NCBI GenBank assembly: GCA_031416415.1
Contig: JANOTP010000062.1
Coordinates: forward strand, 1 to 64,000
Length of the DNA stretch: 64,000 nt
Reading direction: 5' to 3'
Source: JANYCO01 sp031416415
Lineage (GTDB): Bacteria; Bacteroidota; Bacteroidia; Cytophagales; Cytophagaceae
The notes beneath the pieces are model-generated. The model had not been told where the DNA came from, searched no databases, and saw only the letters and a list, made by a program, of their open reading frames with translations. Positions 53,189 to 61,126 of the stretch are shown one piece after another (positions within the stretch are counted from its first letter, which is position 1; every line of letters begins with the position of its first letter). Position numbers and translations under genes: made by a program.

Positions 53189-53764
53189 ATGGAAAAAATA
53201 TTAATAATCGACAATTACGATTCCTTTACTTATAACCTTGTACATATAGTTAAGAAACTAGGGTATGAAATTGACGTCTTTCGAAACGATAAAATAAGTA
53301 TTGAAGAGGTAGGCAACTATAAAAAAATCATGCTTTCCCCTGGACCAGGAATTCCTTCCGAAGCTGGTATCCTTCAAGAAGTGGTAAAGACGTATGCGTC
53401 TACTAAAAGCATTTTTGGCGTTTGCTTAGGGCAACAATGTATCGGTGAAGTATTTGGTGGAAAACTAACAAACCTAGACAAAGTTTTTCATGGAATTGCA
53501 ACACCTATAAAACTTACCAATAGCAAAGATCCACTATTATTTAAAGGGCTTCCAGATAGTTTCTTAGTGGGTCGCTACCATTCATGGGTAGTTGATACAT
53601 CAGGCTTCCCCGAAGACCAACTAGAAATAACGGCCGTAGATGATTCAGGAAAAATAATGGCTTTAAAACACAAATTTTTTGACGTGCGTGGCGTACAATT
53701 TCATCCCGAATCTATCTTAACAGAATATGGGGAGATGATTGTAGAAAACTGGCTAAAAAATTAA
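53189..53764 (+). CDS. trpG: Anthranilate synthase component II (glutamine amidotransferase)
   Basis: I start this 191-residue protein at MEKILIIDNYDSF (53189); the longer frame from 53162 overlaps trpE and is not needed. Its class I amidotransferase triad is visible: Cys79 in GVCLGQQ, and His and Glu in VQFHPES near residue 173. The PGPGIP oxyanion region is at 51-56. It releases ammonia from glutamine for TrpE, and may also serve PabB. The remaining trp genes do not follow: the operon ends here against a convergent gene. Confidence 0.93.
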   Translation: MEKILIIDNYDSFTYNLVHIVKKLGYEIDVFRNDKISIEEVGNYKKIMLSPGPGIPSEAGILQEVVKTYASTKSIFGVCLGQQCIGEVFGGKLTNLDKVFHGIATPIKLTNSKDPLLFKGLPDSFLVGRYHSWVVDTSGFPEDQLEITAVDDSGKIMALKHKFFDVRGVQFHPESILTEYGEMIVENWLKN

Positions 53765-53766
53765 TG

Positions 53767-53833
53767 AACAAGGAACACAAAACAGAAAATAAAATTTAAT
53801 TATTAAAATTTTCCCTCTTTTGTGTTCCCTGTT
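53767..53833. terminator. Terminator between trpG and the peroxiredoxin gene
   Basis: The outer arms GGAACACAAAA (53772-53782) and TTTTGTGTTCC (53818-53828) are exact and extend outward to 53767 and 53833 with one mismatch. An AT-rich inner hairpin lies between them. It separates two convergent genes. Confidence 0.7.
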
Positions 53834-53839
53834 TACTCT

Positions 53840-54475
53840 TTACTTATTTGGCTGAGGAGTAATACGCAAATAAGGTTTTACTTTTTTAAACCCTTTTGGA
53901 AATTTAGTTATTGCCTCATCGTCTTTTATAGAAGGGATAATTACAACATCTTGTCCATCCTTCCAATCGGCAGGAGTAGCCACACCGAAGTTGGCCGTCA
54001 ACTGAAGAGAATCTATTACTCTAAGAAGTTCTTCAAAATTCCTTCCTGTAGATGCAGGGTAAGAAATCATTAGTTTTATTTTCTTGTCAGCACCGATTAT
54101 AAAAACGGAACGGACCGTAAACCTATCAGAAGCATTAGGGTGAATCATATCGTATAGATGAGCCACTTTTGCTTCAGGATCTGCTATGATTGGAAAATCT
54201 ACAGTACACGATTGTGTTTCATTTATATCTTTTATCCAACCTTGATGTGATTCTACCCCGTCTACACTGATCGCTATTACTTTTACATTTCTCTTTGCAA
54301 ATTCACCTTTTAAGTTTGCTAGTCTTCCTAATTCTGTTGTACAAACAGGCGTATAGTCTGCAGGGTGAGAAAATAAAACACCCCAACTCGTACCAAGCCA
54401 GTTGTGAAAACTAATGTTGCCTTCGGTAGTTTCAGTCGTGAAATCCGGAGCGATATCGCCTAATCTTAATGACAT
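53840..54475 (-). CDS. Peroxiredoxin, 1-Cys (Prx6) type
   Basis: This 211-residue thiol peroxidase reduces hydrogen peroxide and organic peroxides. The peroxidatic Cys45 lies in HPADYTPVCTTEL, with the supporting Thr42 and later Arg. The long C-terminal region (ATPADWKDGQDVVIIPS, KPYLRITPQP) and the lack of a resolving Cys in the usual place identify the Prx6/1-Cys group. It is cytosolic and monocistronic. Confidence 0.93.
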   Translation of the reverse strand: MSLRLGDIAPDFTTETTEGNISFHNWLGTSWGVLFSHPADYTPVCTTELGRLANLKGEFAKRNVKVIAISVDGVESHQGWIKDINETQSCTVDFPIIADPEAKVAHLYDMIHPNASDRFTVRSVFIIGADKKIKLMISYPASTGRNFEELLRVIDSLQLTANFGVATPADWKDGQDVVIIPSIKDDEAITKFPKGFKKVKPYLRITPQPNK

Positions 54476-54677
54476 ATATTTATTTATTTTAGTTTACTAT
54501 TGAATGTTTGTCTCTTGTAAAGTTATAAATTGATTTCATATTACAAAAGTTCCCCTATAAAACTAGTAGAGAATTTGCACTATTTATATAAATTGTAACA
54601 ATACATTGATTTTCAGCGATATATCTGCTTGTAAAATTTAATATTTAAAACAATAAATTACCGGATGTGTCTTTCAC

Positions 54678-56306
54678 TTATACTTTAATTCCTGTCAGGT
54701 CAAAACAAAGACATAGAATTTTATAGGGAAAGCCCTGGGTGTCGCAGACAGATTTATAACTAGTTCTTAAATTAATTTTATTCCCTTCTTTCCCAACTCT
54801 TGGATATTGTTCCGCTAAAAGGTCACCAGATCTCATATTATACCATAAATCTTGGCATTCGGATGTTTCTAAAAATTCAGGAGCAAAAAACATTTTATAA
54901 TGTTTGCCTACCACTTCGTTTTCTTTGTAGCCCGTTATAGAAAGAAAATAATTGTTTACAGAAATAATAGTACCACTTATTTTAAGCTCTAACATTCCTA
55001 TTTCTGACTCTTCCAGTGCTGACACTTTTTCCTCTATTTCCGTATTTTTCTTTTTCAATTCTTCTTGCACTCTATGAAAATCTTCTTGTGTAGCCTGCAA
55101 CTCTTCAAGGTTTTGACGCATTTCCTCTTCTTGTGCTTTTAATTCTTCCGCTCTAATATGGGATTCTTCCAAAAGCACTTTTGTCCGTTCATTTACTTTT
55201 GTTCCAGACATTGTAGCCGCAATACTATCAGACATTTTACCTATAAAGTCAAGCTCGAAACTTTCCAATTTTTTAAAAAAAGCTAACTCAAGTACTCCAA
55301 TCACATTTTCATTTATCATTAGAGGTCTAAAGCAGATACTTGATGGCAGTGCAGCTCCAAGCCCCGAAGTTATATTGAAATAAGATTTTGGAACTTCCGT
55401 AATATAAATAACATCTTTCTCTTCTAGGCATTGCCCTACAAGACCTTCTCCTTTTAGTATTTTTTTGTCAAAATATTTTTTTTTGTCATAAGCATAACAC
55501 GCAGCCATTTTTAAATAAGGCTCACCCTCATCTAAAATGTGTTCAAATAATATTCCTTGATTAGCCCCAAGATATTTTACTGTAAAACGCATGATTTGAT
55601 CATATAATTCTTCCGAAGTAAGGTGTAGCTGTCTTAAAATATCGCTCAACTCTGCAATTCCTATATTAGACCAATTACGCTTTCGCTCTTCCTCTGAATG
55701 TTTCTGAAGATTTTCACGCATACTAAGTAACGCATTTCCTAAGCCATCATTTTTTGAGGCAGCATCAAATATAGAATTGTAATTCCCTTTTCCTATTTCA
55801 TTTGCAAAAACAGTTTTACTAGAAATGTCTTCAATCATTTCATTTAAAGCTAACTGCATAGCACCAATCTCATCTTTTCTTTTCACTTCAACAATTTCAA
55901 TATCCTCGCCCTCTTTCATTTTATTTAATACAGCTTGAATCATTTTTACTGGACCCGCAATTTGAAGTTGGTTTACAAAAAAGCTAACAATTCCAACTAT
56001 TAATAAAAGTATCAACCCAACAGAAGAAACGACCAAAATGACAAACGTGGAAGTTTCCTTTTGCTGCTCGTACAATTTAAGATTTACATTTAAAAGTGTG
56101 GTTTCTTTATTAATTCTGAGGGCATCTTCTTTTATGTTTTTGTGAAACTGAGCAAAGGCATCTTTAGCTAGACTATCTGACGCTCTAATATTACCTATTT
56201 CTATAAAAATCACTACTGTAAAAACGAAAAAAAACACAGCCAAAACACTATATCCAACGGTTGATTTCCCAGATATGCTGAGCTTATTAATTAATTTGAA
56301 AGACAT
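54678..56306 (-). CDS. Orphan sensor: 2TM-HAMP-GAF-coiled coil-PAS without output domain
   Basis: This 542-residue membrane protein has TM1 at about 15-37, a short (~50 residue) periplasmic loop, TM2 at about 87-110, a HAMP domain (about 113-165, KRKDEIGAMQLALNEM), GAF (about 225-370), and a Glu-rich coiled coil (about 375-440). A PAS domain ends it (about 440-542, NYFLSITGYKENEVVGKH). No kinase, cyclase or receptor signalling domain follows. The GAF and coiled coil closely resemble those of the 1146-residue hybrid kinase (shared GEGLVGQ, TEVP, NITSGLG and GVLE blocks). It may signal by interacting with that kinase or as a CheR/CheB target. Confidence 0.82.
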   Translation of the reverse strand: MSFKLINKLSISGKSTVGYSVLAVFFFVFTVVIFIEIGNIRASDSLAKDAFAQFHKNIKEDALRINKETTLLNVNLKLYEQQKETSTFVILVVSSVGLILLLIVGIVSFFVNQLQIAGPVKMIQAVLNKMKEGEDIEIVEVKRKDEIGAMQLALNEMIEDISSKTVFANEIGKGNYNSIFDAASKNDGLGNALLSMRENLQKHSEEERKRNWSNIGIAELSDILRQLHLTSEELYDQIMRFTVKYLGANQGILFEHILDEGEPYLKMAACYAYDKKKYFDKKILKGEGLVGQCLEEKDVIYITEVPKSYFNITSGLGAALPSSICFRPLMINENVIGVLELAFFKKLESFELDFIGKMSDSIAATMSGTKVNERTKVLLEESHIRAEELKAQEEEMRQNLEELQATQEDFHRVQEELKKKNTEIEEKVSALEESEIGMLELKISGTIISVNNYFLSITGYKENEVVGKHYKMFFAPEFLETSECQDLWYNMRSGDLLAEQYPRVGKEGNKINLRTSYKSVCDTQGFPYKILCLCFDLTGIKV

Positions 56307-56478
56307 TTAAGTAACGTATTTTTTAAATAAGGAGTATACCAAAACAGCCCTTTGATAGGCTAAAACAATCACAAATAGCTTGTACGTTTTCACAAAAAAT
56401 AAGTTCTAAATAAAATTTCATACAAAATTCAGAAGCTAAGAATAGTTTTAGTAGCTATAAAGTGACGTATAGAAATAT

Positions 56479-57981
56479 TTATTTACAACTAATAGTCAGA
56501 TCAGTTTCTAAGACAATAGAAGTCCTTATTTCAATAGTACTTTTATTGATTTTTTCGGAAGAGCAGGTTCCCTTTGAAGCGCTGAAAGTATAATGTGAGT
56601 ACTTTTTCAGGTCAACGGAATAATTTCCATTTACATCCGATTTAATTTGACGTGTGGTTTTCTCTATATTATTTTTTACAAAAATTATAGCATTAGGAAC
56701 GATCAACCCTGTTACATCCGTTACTTTACCATTTGCAGTGATGGTAATTATTTCATCGTGATGGGTTCCACTTCCATCCAACTCTAGTTGTATCTTAATT
56801 ACACTTACTTGATGCCTATCAAGTAAAGTATCGGGTATCTCAATCAAAAGAGGTTTATATCCTTTTCTATAAACATACATTTTATGCTCGGCCGTCCTAT
56901 CCTGTACGTGTAAGGTATAAGTACCGCCAATAACTGTGACCGAGCTGTCGACCTTTGCATCTTCTGTTTCGAGTAAAATTTTTGTATTATTAAGAACTTC
57001 AGTAGTGCCTTTTTTATATACAACACCTTTAATAAGTGAAGTATATGTTTTATTGAAAGTTGAAATCACATGCTCGCCACTAGAGGAAACCGCTGGGCCA
57101 TTTGAATTGGCAGATATATGAGACGCATGATGCCTATGATGATGTTTTCCATCCAACGTCACTGTATCTTTTTTATGATGATGATTATGCGTTGGTTCAG
57201 GTTTTTTTACTACATCAGCTTTGGCAATAGCATCGGTTGATGGAGTAGGCTTATTGGCTTTTTCTTTTTTATTAATATTAAAAGACACTCCTAAGTTAAC
57301 TCCATAAGTTGTATTTCGTTGTTTTTGATCACTAATACCTCCAAATGAGGCGATGGGAGTTCCGTTATAACTAGCTTCTTTATTAGCAGCGTTAGTAAGT
57401 GAATAGTCAATTTTAAATCCAAAAACGAGCGCTGTTCTTTTAGAAATCCCGTACTCCAAATTCAACCCTAAAGGAACATCAATAACCATTTTTTTATAAT
57501 AATTATTACCCGCTGGAGTTTGTGGTAAATCAAAAAAATTATCACCATATACTACCATCCCGCCTTCATATTTTAATAAATAAGACAACTGAACACCTGC
57601 AAATGGAACTAGTTTCGCTTTCTCTCCGATTGATAATGAATACCTAAGCACTAGTGGCAACTTTAAATAATCAAACCTTTTTTTACCTGTGTGTTCTACA
57701 TTTAAGTTACCGTCTTTGCTGTGATACGACGATTTTATTTTCTGATTTTGAGAAGAATAAATAATGCCAGTCTGAATACCCACTCTACTAGAGAAGTCTT
57801 GTGTAAACGTAACTCCTGCACCACCAGAAAAAGTAGTAAGGTTTTTATTTACCGAATCTGACTTCATAGCAGGGTTGGCTATTGAACTTACTTGAGGAAA
57901 AAAAACAAAGCCTACTCTTGATTGTGCTATAGACAATTTAGCAGAAACTAGAATGAGTAAATAAATTACAATGTTCTTCAT
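56479..57981 (-). CDS. Outer-membrane barrel with His-rich linker and carboxypeptidase-like regulatory domains
   Basis: This 500-residue secreted protein has a signal peptide (cleavage near residue 20, LSIAQ). An N-terminal PorT-like/OMP beta-barrel covers about 22-238 (FSGGAGVTFTQDFSSRVGIQTGIIYS, LVFGFKIDYSL, YGVNLGVSFNI). A linker with ten histidines in 24 residues (265-288) follows. Two carboxypeptidase-regulatory/Ig-like domains come next (about 312-405 and 412-495, with LIKGVVYKKGTTEVLNNTKILL and ANGKVTDVTGLIVPNAIIFV). A metal-binding role for the linker is plausible but not shown. The barrel and periplasmic domains suggest an envelope connector. Confidence 0.72.
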   Translation of the reverse strand: MKNIVIYLLILVSAKLSIAQSRVGFVFFPQVSSIANPAMKSDSVNKNLTTFSGGAGVTFTQDFSSRVGIQTGIIYSSQNQKIKSSYHSKDGNLNVEHTGKKRFDYLKLPLVLRYSLSIGEKAKLVPFAGVQLSYLLKYEGGMVVYGDNFFDLPQTPAGNNYYKKMVIDVPLGLNLEYGISKRTALVFGFKIDYSLTNAANKEASYNGTPIASFGGISDQKQRNTTYGVNLGVSFNINKKEKANKPTPSTDAIAKADVVKKPEPTHNHHHKKDTVTLDGKHHHRHHASHISANSNGPAVSSSGEHVISTFNKTYTSLIKGVVYKKGTTEVLNNTKILLETEDAKVDSSVTVIGGTYTLHVQDRTAEHKMYVYRKGYKPLLIEIPDTLLDRHQVSVIKIQLELDGSGTHHDEIITITANGKVTDVTGLIVPNAIIFVKNNIEKTTRQIKSDVNGNYSVDLKKYSHYTFSASKGTCSSEKINKSTIEIRTSIVLETDLTISCK

Positions 57982-58202
57982 TTTGGGGTTCGTTTAATAC
58001 CGGAGTAAATAAATGCTTAAAAACAGTGGTTTATTGTAACGCTCCGGCAAGCTGTTTTGATGATAGATACGCCTTTTAGGTGGTAGAGGTTAGAACAATA
58101 AACACCTATCGTAATACCGATGGGCAGTTGCAGAAAAATACGTATAAAAAATATCTGTGAATTTAATTAGCGAGTTAATAAGTATAAATCCAGCTATATA
58201 AT

Positions 58203-58233
58203 AAAAGAGGGCACTGTTTAGATGCCCTCTTTT
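58203..58233 (-). terminator. Rho-independent terminator of the lipoprotein gene
   Basis: The arms AAAAGAGGGCA and TGCCCTCTTTT are exact, with a 9-base loop. On the minus strand the element lies about 20 bases after the stop at 58253 and is followed by ATTATA-rich sequence. Confidence 0.8.
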
Positions 58234-58252
58234 ATTTGTAAATCAATATCAA

Positions 58253-59089
58253 TTAATATATTACTATGCTATATGTTTTTCCGTTGGTATGAGTATACTT
58301 AGCATTTCTATCGCAGTCACCATCCCCATAATTAATGCTCCTCGAGCCATCAGGTGTAGTCAATGCAAAAGTACCACTTACGGGAACAAAGATCAAGCTA
58401 GTCCAGCATGCTCCTTTTACTTTGATATCAGTAGCTGTTAACGTATAGGTTACACCTTTAGACGTTATCCCATCTGCGGTACCATTTATAATGTATTCAT
58501 CATCTGCAACAGCCAGAGTAGAAGAACCCGCAGACCATGCTCTAGTTTTACTAGCTCTCCAGGTAGTAATGCTTCCGTCAATTTGTGTAATTTTAGCATA
58601 TCCCGAACCAGAAGTATCAGTATCTAGTACAGTATAAACAATATGTCCAGCCCCATTAACACCAGTATTTGTTACCACTCTTTTTCCCTGAATTTTTTTA
58701 CTGTTAACATAATAATTGTCTGTTTTGATAGTAATGATTGCACCTGTTGTTCTATAAGTATCGGTATAGGTAACATACAATTTTCCTTGTCTTAAACGTC
58801 CATCATTGCCTAAACAACCCGTCGTACCAAAATCCAATGTAATTTTTTTATTAGTTCCGTCAAAGGTTACCGTTGCGCACCCCGCATGTATTCCGTCCGT
58901 TCGCAATTGTCCATTACTACTCATAGCATCTTCCGAAACTTTTAAGGCATCGTCCATGTCGTCACGAACAGAATTTACTTCAGAAGTAATAGTGTAATCA
59001 GGGGTAGTATCATCTTTCTTTTTACAAGATGAAAAAATAATAGTGCTAAGCACAAAGGCAAAGGCTGCTGTTAAAATTTTATTTTTCAT
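58253..59089 (-). CDS. Lipoprotein, unknown function
   Basis: This 278-residue protein has a lipoprotein signal peptide with Cys22 (IIFSSC) and a basic/acidic linker KKKDD. The mature domain is Thr/Gly-rich and beta-sheet-like (ATVTFDGTNKKITLDFG, GKLYVTYTDTYRTTGAIITI, GITSKGVTYTLTATDIKVKGACW). Paired Cys occur around ACAT/TGCLG and near GDGDCDRNAKY. The pattern is common among unannotated Bacteroidota lipoproteins. I cannot assign a function. It is monocistronic, with its own terminator. Confidence 0.65.
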   Translation of the reverse strand: MKNKILTAAFAFVLSTIIFSSCKKKDDTTPDYTITSEVNSVRDDMDDALKVSEDAMSSNGQLRTDGIHAGCATVTFDGTNKKITLDFGTTGCLGNDGRLRQGKLYVTYTDTYRTTGAIITIKTDNYYVNSKKIQGKRVVTNTGVNGAGHIVYTVLDTDTSGSGYAKITQIDGSITTWRASKTRAWSAGSSTLAVADDEYIINGTADGITSKGVTYTLTATDIKVKGACWTSLIFVPVSGTFALTTPDGSRSINYGDGDCDRNAKYTHTNGKTYSIVIY

Positions 59090-59229
59090 GATTTTAAGGT
59101 TTTAGAACATTATATACGATTTTAGTTCTTAGATGTTCTTACGAACCAATAGTTTAACCTGGCTTTAAAAATTTTTAAAAAAATACTAAAAAAAATACTA
59201 AATATCTGTAAATGAAATATTTAGTATGA

Positions 59230-59913
59230 TTATAATTTTGTAATTATTTTTTCCATAATTTTATTACAGCGGTATATATAATCTTCGTTGCGAAGTTGCT
59301 CTTCCGTCTGAATATAAGTTCCCTTTGTAAACAATTCATCTCTACAGTTTTTTATCATGGCTGCAATAGAATCTTCATTGCTTTCTAAATGAAACTGCAG
59401 CCCAAGGACATGTCCATCATAAAGAAATGCTTGCTGTTCACACGCCTCTGTGCGGGCCAGTTGTATCGAACCATTTGGCAAATCAAACGTTTCTCCGTGC
59501 CAATGAAATACATTTTGTCCATCAGTTATGTCAGAGAAAACTTGTGCTTTTTTTCCTTCTTCAGTAAGTTGTAATGGCATCCAGCCAATTTCCTTTTCTT
59601 TGTTTTTATAAACACGAGAGCCTAAAACTTCTGCAATCAATTGTGCACCTAAACATATTCCGATAACTTTTTTACCTCTAACAATAGCTTTTTCAATAAA
59701 TTTCTTCTCCTCGGTCATCCAATCAAATTTATCTTCATCATTTGCGCTCATTGTACCACCCATTACAATTAACATGTCGCAGATATCAATAAAAGGAAGT
59801 TTGTGATCTTCATAAAAGCGAGTTGCCGTCAATTTATGAACAGGTTTTCCTGCCCAATTTTCTATGGAACCAAGGCCTTCAAATGGCACATGTTGAAAAT
59901 AATGTATGTTCAT
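59230..59913 (-). CDS. Class I glutamine amidotransferase-like protein
   Basis: This 227-residue stand-alone GATase1 domain has Cys87 (GICLGAQL), His175 and Glu177 (GLQFHLES), so the triad is complete. MGGTMSAND forms the oxyanion region. It belongs to the group annotated as GMP-synthase-like or YfeJ-like amidotransferases, which hydrolyse gamma-glutamyl amides in small-molecule metabolism. No partner synthase is adjacent. The start at MNIHYFQHV fits the family. Confidence 0.85.
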   Translation of the reverse strand: MNIHYFQHVPFEGLGSIENWAGKPVHKLTATRFYEDHKLPFIDICDMLIVMGGTMSANDEDKFDWMTEEKKFIEKAIVRGKKVIGICLGAQLIAEVLGSRVYKNKEKEIGWMPLQLTEEGKKAQVFSDITDGQNVFHWHGETFDLPNGSIQLARTEACEQQAFLYDGHVLGLQFHLESNEDSIAAMIKNCRDELFTKGTYIQTEEQLRNEDYIYRCNKIMEKIITKL

Positions 59914-60022
59914 TGATTTTTATAAAAATTCCTGAAACATCAGGATTGTCTAATTGTAGTGTATTATAATACGTCAAAAGTAAACATCATCTTGCTAAAA
60001 TACAAACCGAGCGTCTTTTATT

Positions 60023-60463
60023 TTACCTTATTCGCTTAAATAGAGTAATGGCTTCCTCTTCTTTTTGTCGCATCACCTTACTGTCTTTTGTTAATTTATC
60101 TTTGTAGCCCATTAAGTGCAATAATCCGTGAGACATTACTCTGTGCAACTCATTCTCAAATTCCGTTTCAAATTTGGTTGCATTCTCTTTCACTCTTTCG
60201 ATACTTATTAATATATCTCCTTCAACAATTCGTTTTTTTTTGTCTTCTGAATTATCAAAAGTAATAATGTCAGTATAGGTGTCATGGTTTAAATAATCGA
60301 CGTTTACCTTCAGTAAATACTCGTCAGAACAAAAAATATAATTCAGCTCTGCTATAGAATATTTCTCTTTCGCAGCTACCTTTGACAACCACGTTTTGTG
60401 ACGAATTTTTTCTTTGAGAATAAATTTTAGTTCTTCGGTTTGAAAAGTAATTATACTCGCCAT
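60023..60463 (-). CDS. ybeY: Endoribonuclease YbeY (16S rRNA maturation)
   Basis: This 146-residue metal-dependent RNase takes part in 16S rRNA 3'-end maturation and ribosome quality control. The metal motif is MSHGLLHLMGYKDK: the first two histidines of H-G-x-L-H-L-x-GY-D-H are present, but the third ligand position reads Asp-Lys rather than His, as I recall for other Bacteroidota. The conserved Arg region and NHDTYTDIITFD are present. It lies nine bases after ribH and is probably co-transcribed with it. Confidence 0.9.
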   Translation of the reverse strand: MASIITFQTEELKFILKEKIRHKTWLSKVAAKEKYSIAELNYIFCSDEYLLKVNVDYLNHDTYTDIITFDNSEDKKKRIVEGDILISIERVKENATKFETEFENELHRVMSHGLLHLMGYKDKLTKDSKVMRQKEEEAITLFKRIR

Positions 60464-60472
60464 GTTATTGTA

Positions 60473-60949
60473 TTAAAAGCCCAACATTTTTATTGCTGTA
60501 ATCGCCGCCTCGTCACCTTTATTACCATGTTTCCCTCCAGCTCGATCTAGTGCTTGTTCCTGCGTATTAGTTGTTAAAACGCCAAAAATAACAGGCTTGT
60601 TAAATTTTAAATTTACCTCTGCAATTCCTGTTGCTACTGCTTGACATATAAAATCAAAGTGTCTGGTATCACCCTGAATAACGCAACCAAGACAGATCAC
60701 AGCATCTATCTCTTTTTGCTGTGCCAGCCATTGAGCACCGAGTATCAATTCATAACTTCCAGGCACTGTTTTGCGGATGATGTTATTTTTTATTGCACCG
60801 TTTTTCAATAATGTATCAAGTGCTCCCGCATAGAGTGACTCTGTCACTTCGCTGTTCCACTCTGCCAATACAATTGCAAATTTTTTTGTACTAATATCTG
60901 TAATATTTTGTTCTGTATAAGAACTAAGGTTTTTCAATGAACTCGCCAA
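60473..60949 (-). CDS. ribH: 6,7-dimethyl-8-ribityllumazine synthase
   Basis: This 158-residue enzyme makes the lumazine precursor of riboflavin. The family blocks are AEWNSEVTESLYAGAL (substrate Trp-Asn), VPGSYELILGAQWLA, AVICLGCVIQGDTRHFDFIC (phosphate-binding and catalytic His), and PVIFGVLTTNTQEQALDRAGGKHGNKG. Length is typical of the icosahedral form. The gene is first in a ribH-ybeY transcript and divergent from mutS. No riboswitch-like structure is seen in the 177-base gap upstream. Confidence 0.95.
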   Translation of the reverse strand: MASSLKNLSSYTEQNITDISTKKFAIVLAEWNSEVTESLYAGALDTLLKNGAIKNNIIRKTVPGSYELILGAQWLAQQKEIDAVICLGCVIQGDTRHFDFICQAVATGIAEVNLKFNKPVIFGVLTTNTQEQALDRAGGKHGNKGDEAAITAIKMLGF

Positions 60950-61126
60950 TCTATTATCTGTTTTTAATTTAAATTCTAGTTAAAACTTTTTGCGGAAGAA
61001 TACAAATCTAATCTAAACTTTTCCACAACCTCTCCCCATTACTACAAAACAGTAAAGAATGTAGTAAATTCGTTTAAATGGAAATTTTATTTTATAAGTT
61101 TCCTGTTTGATATTTGAAAATTCATA

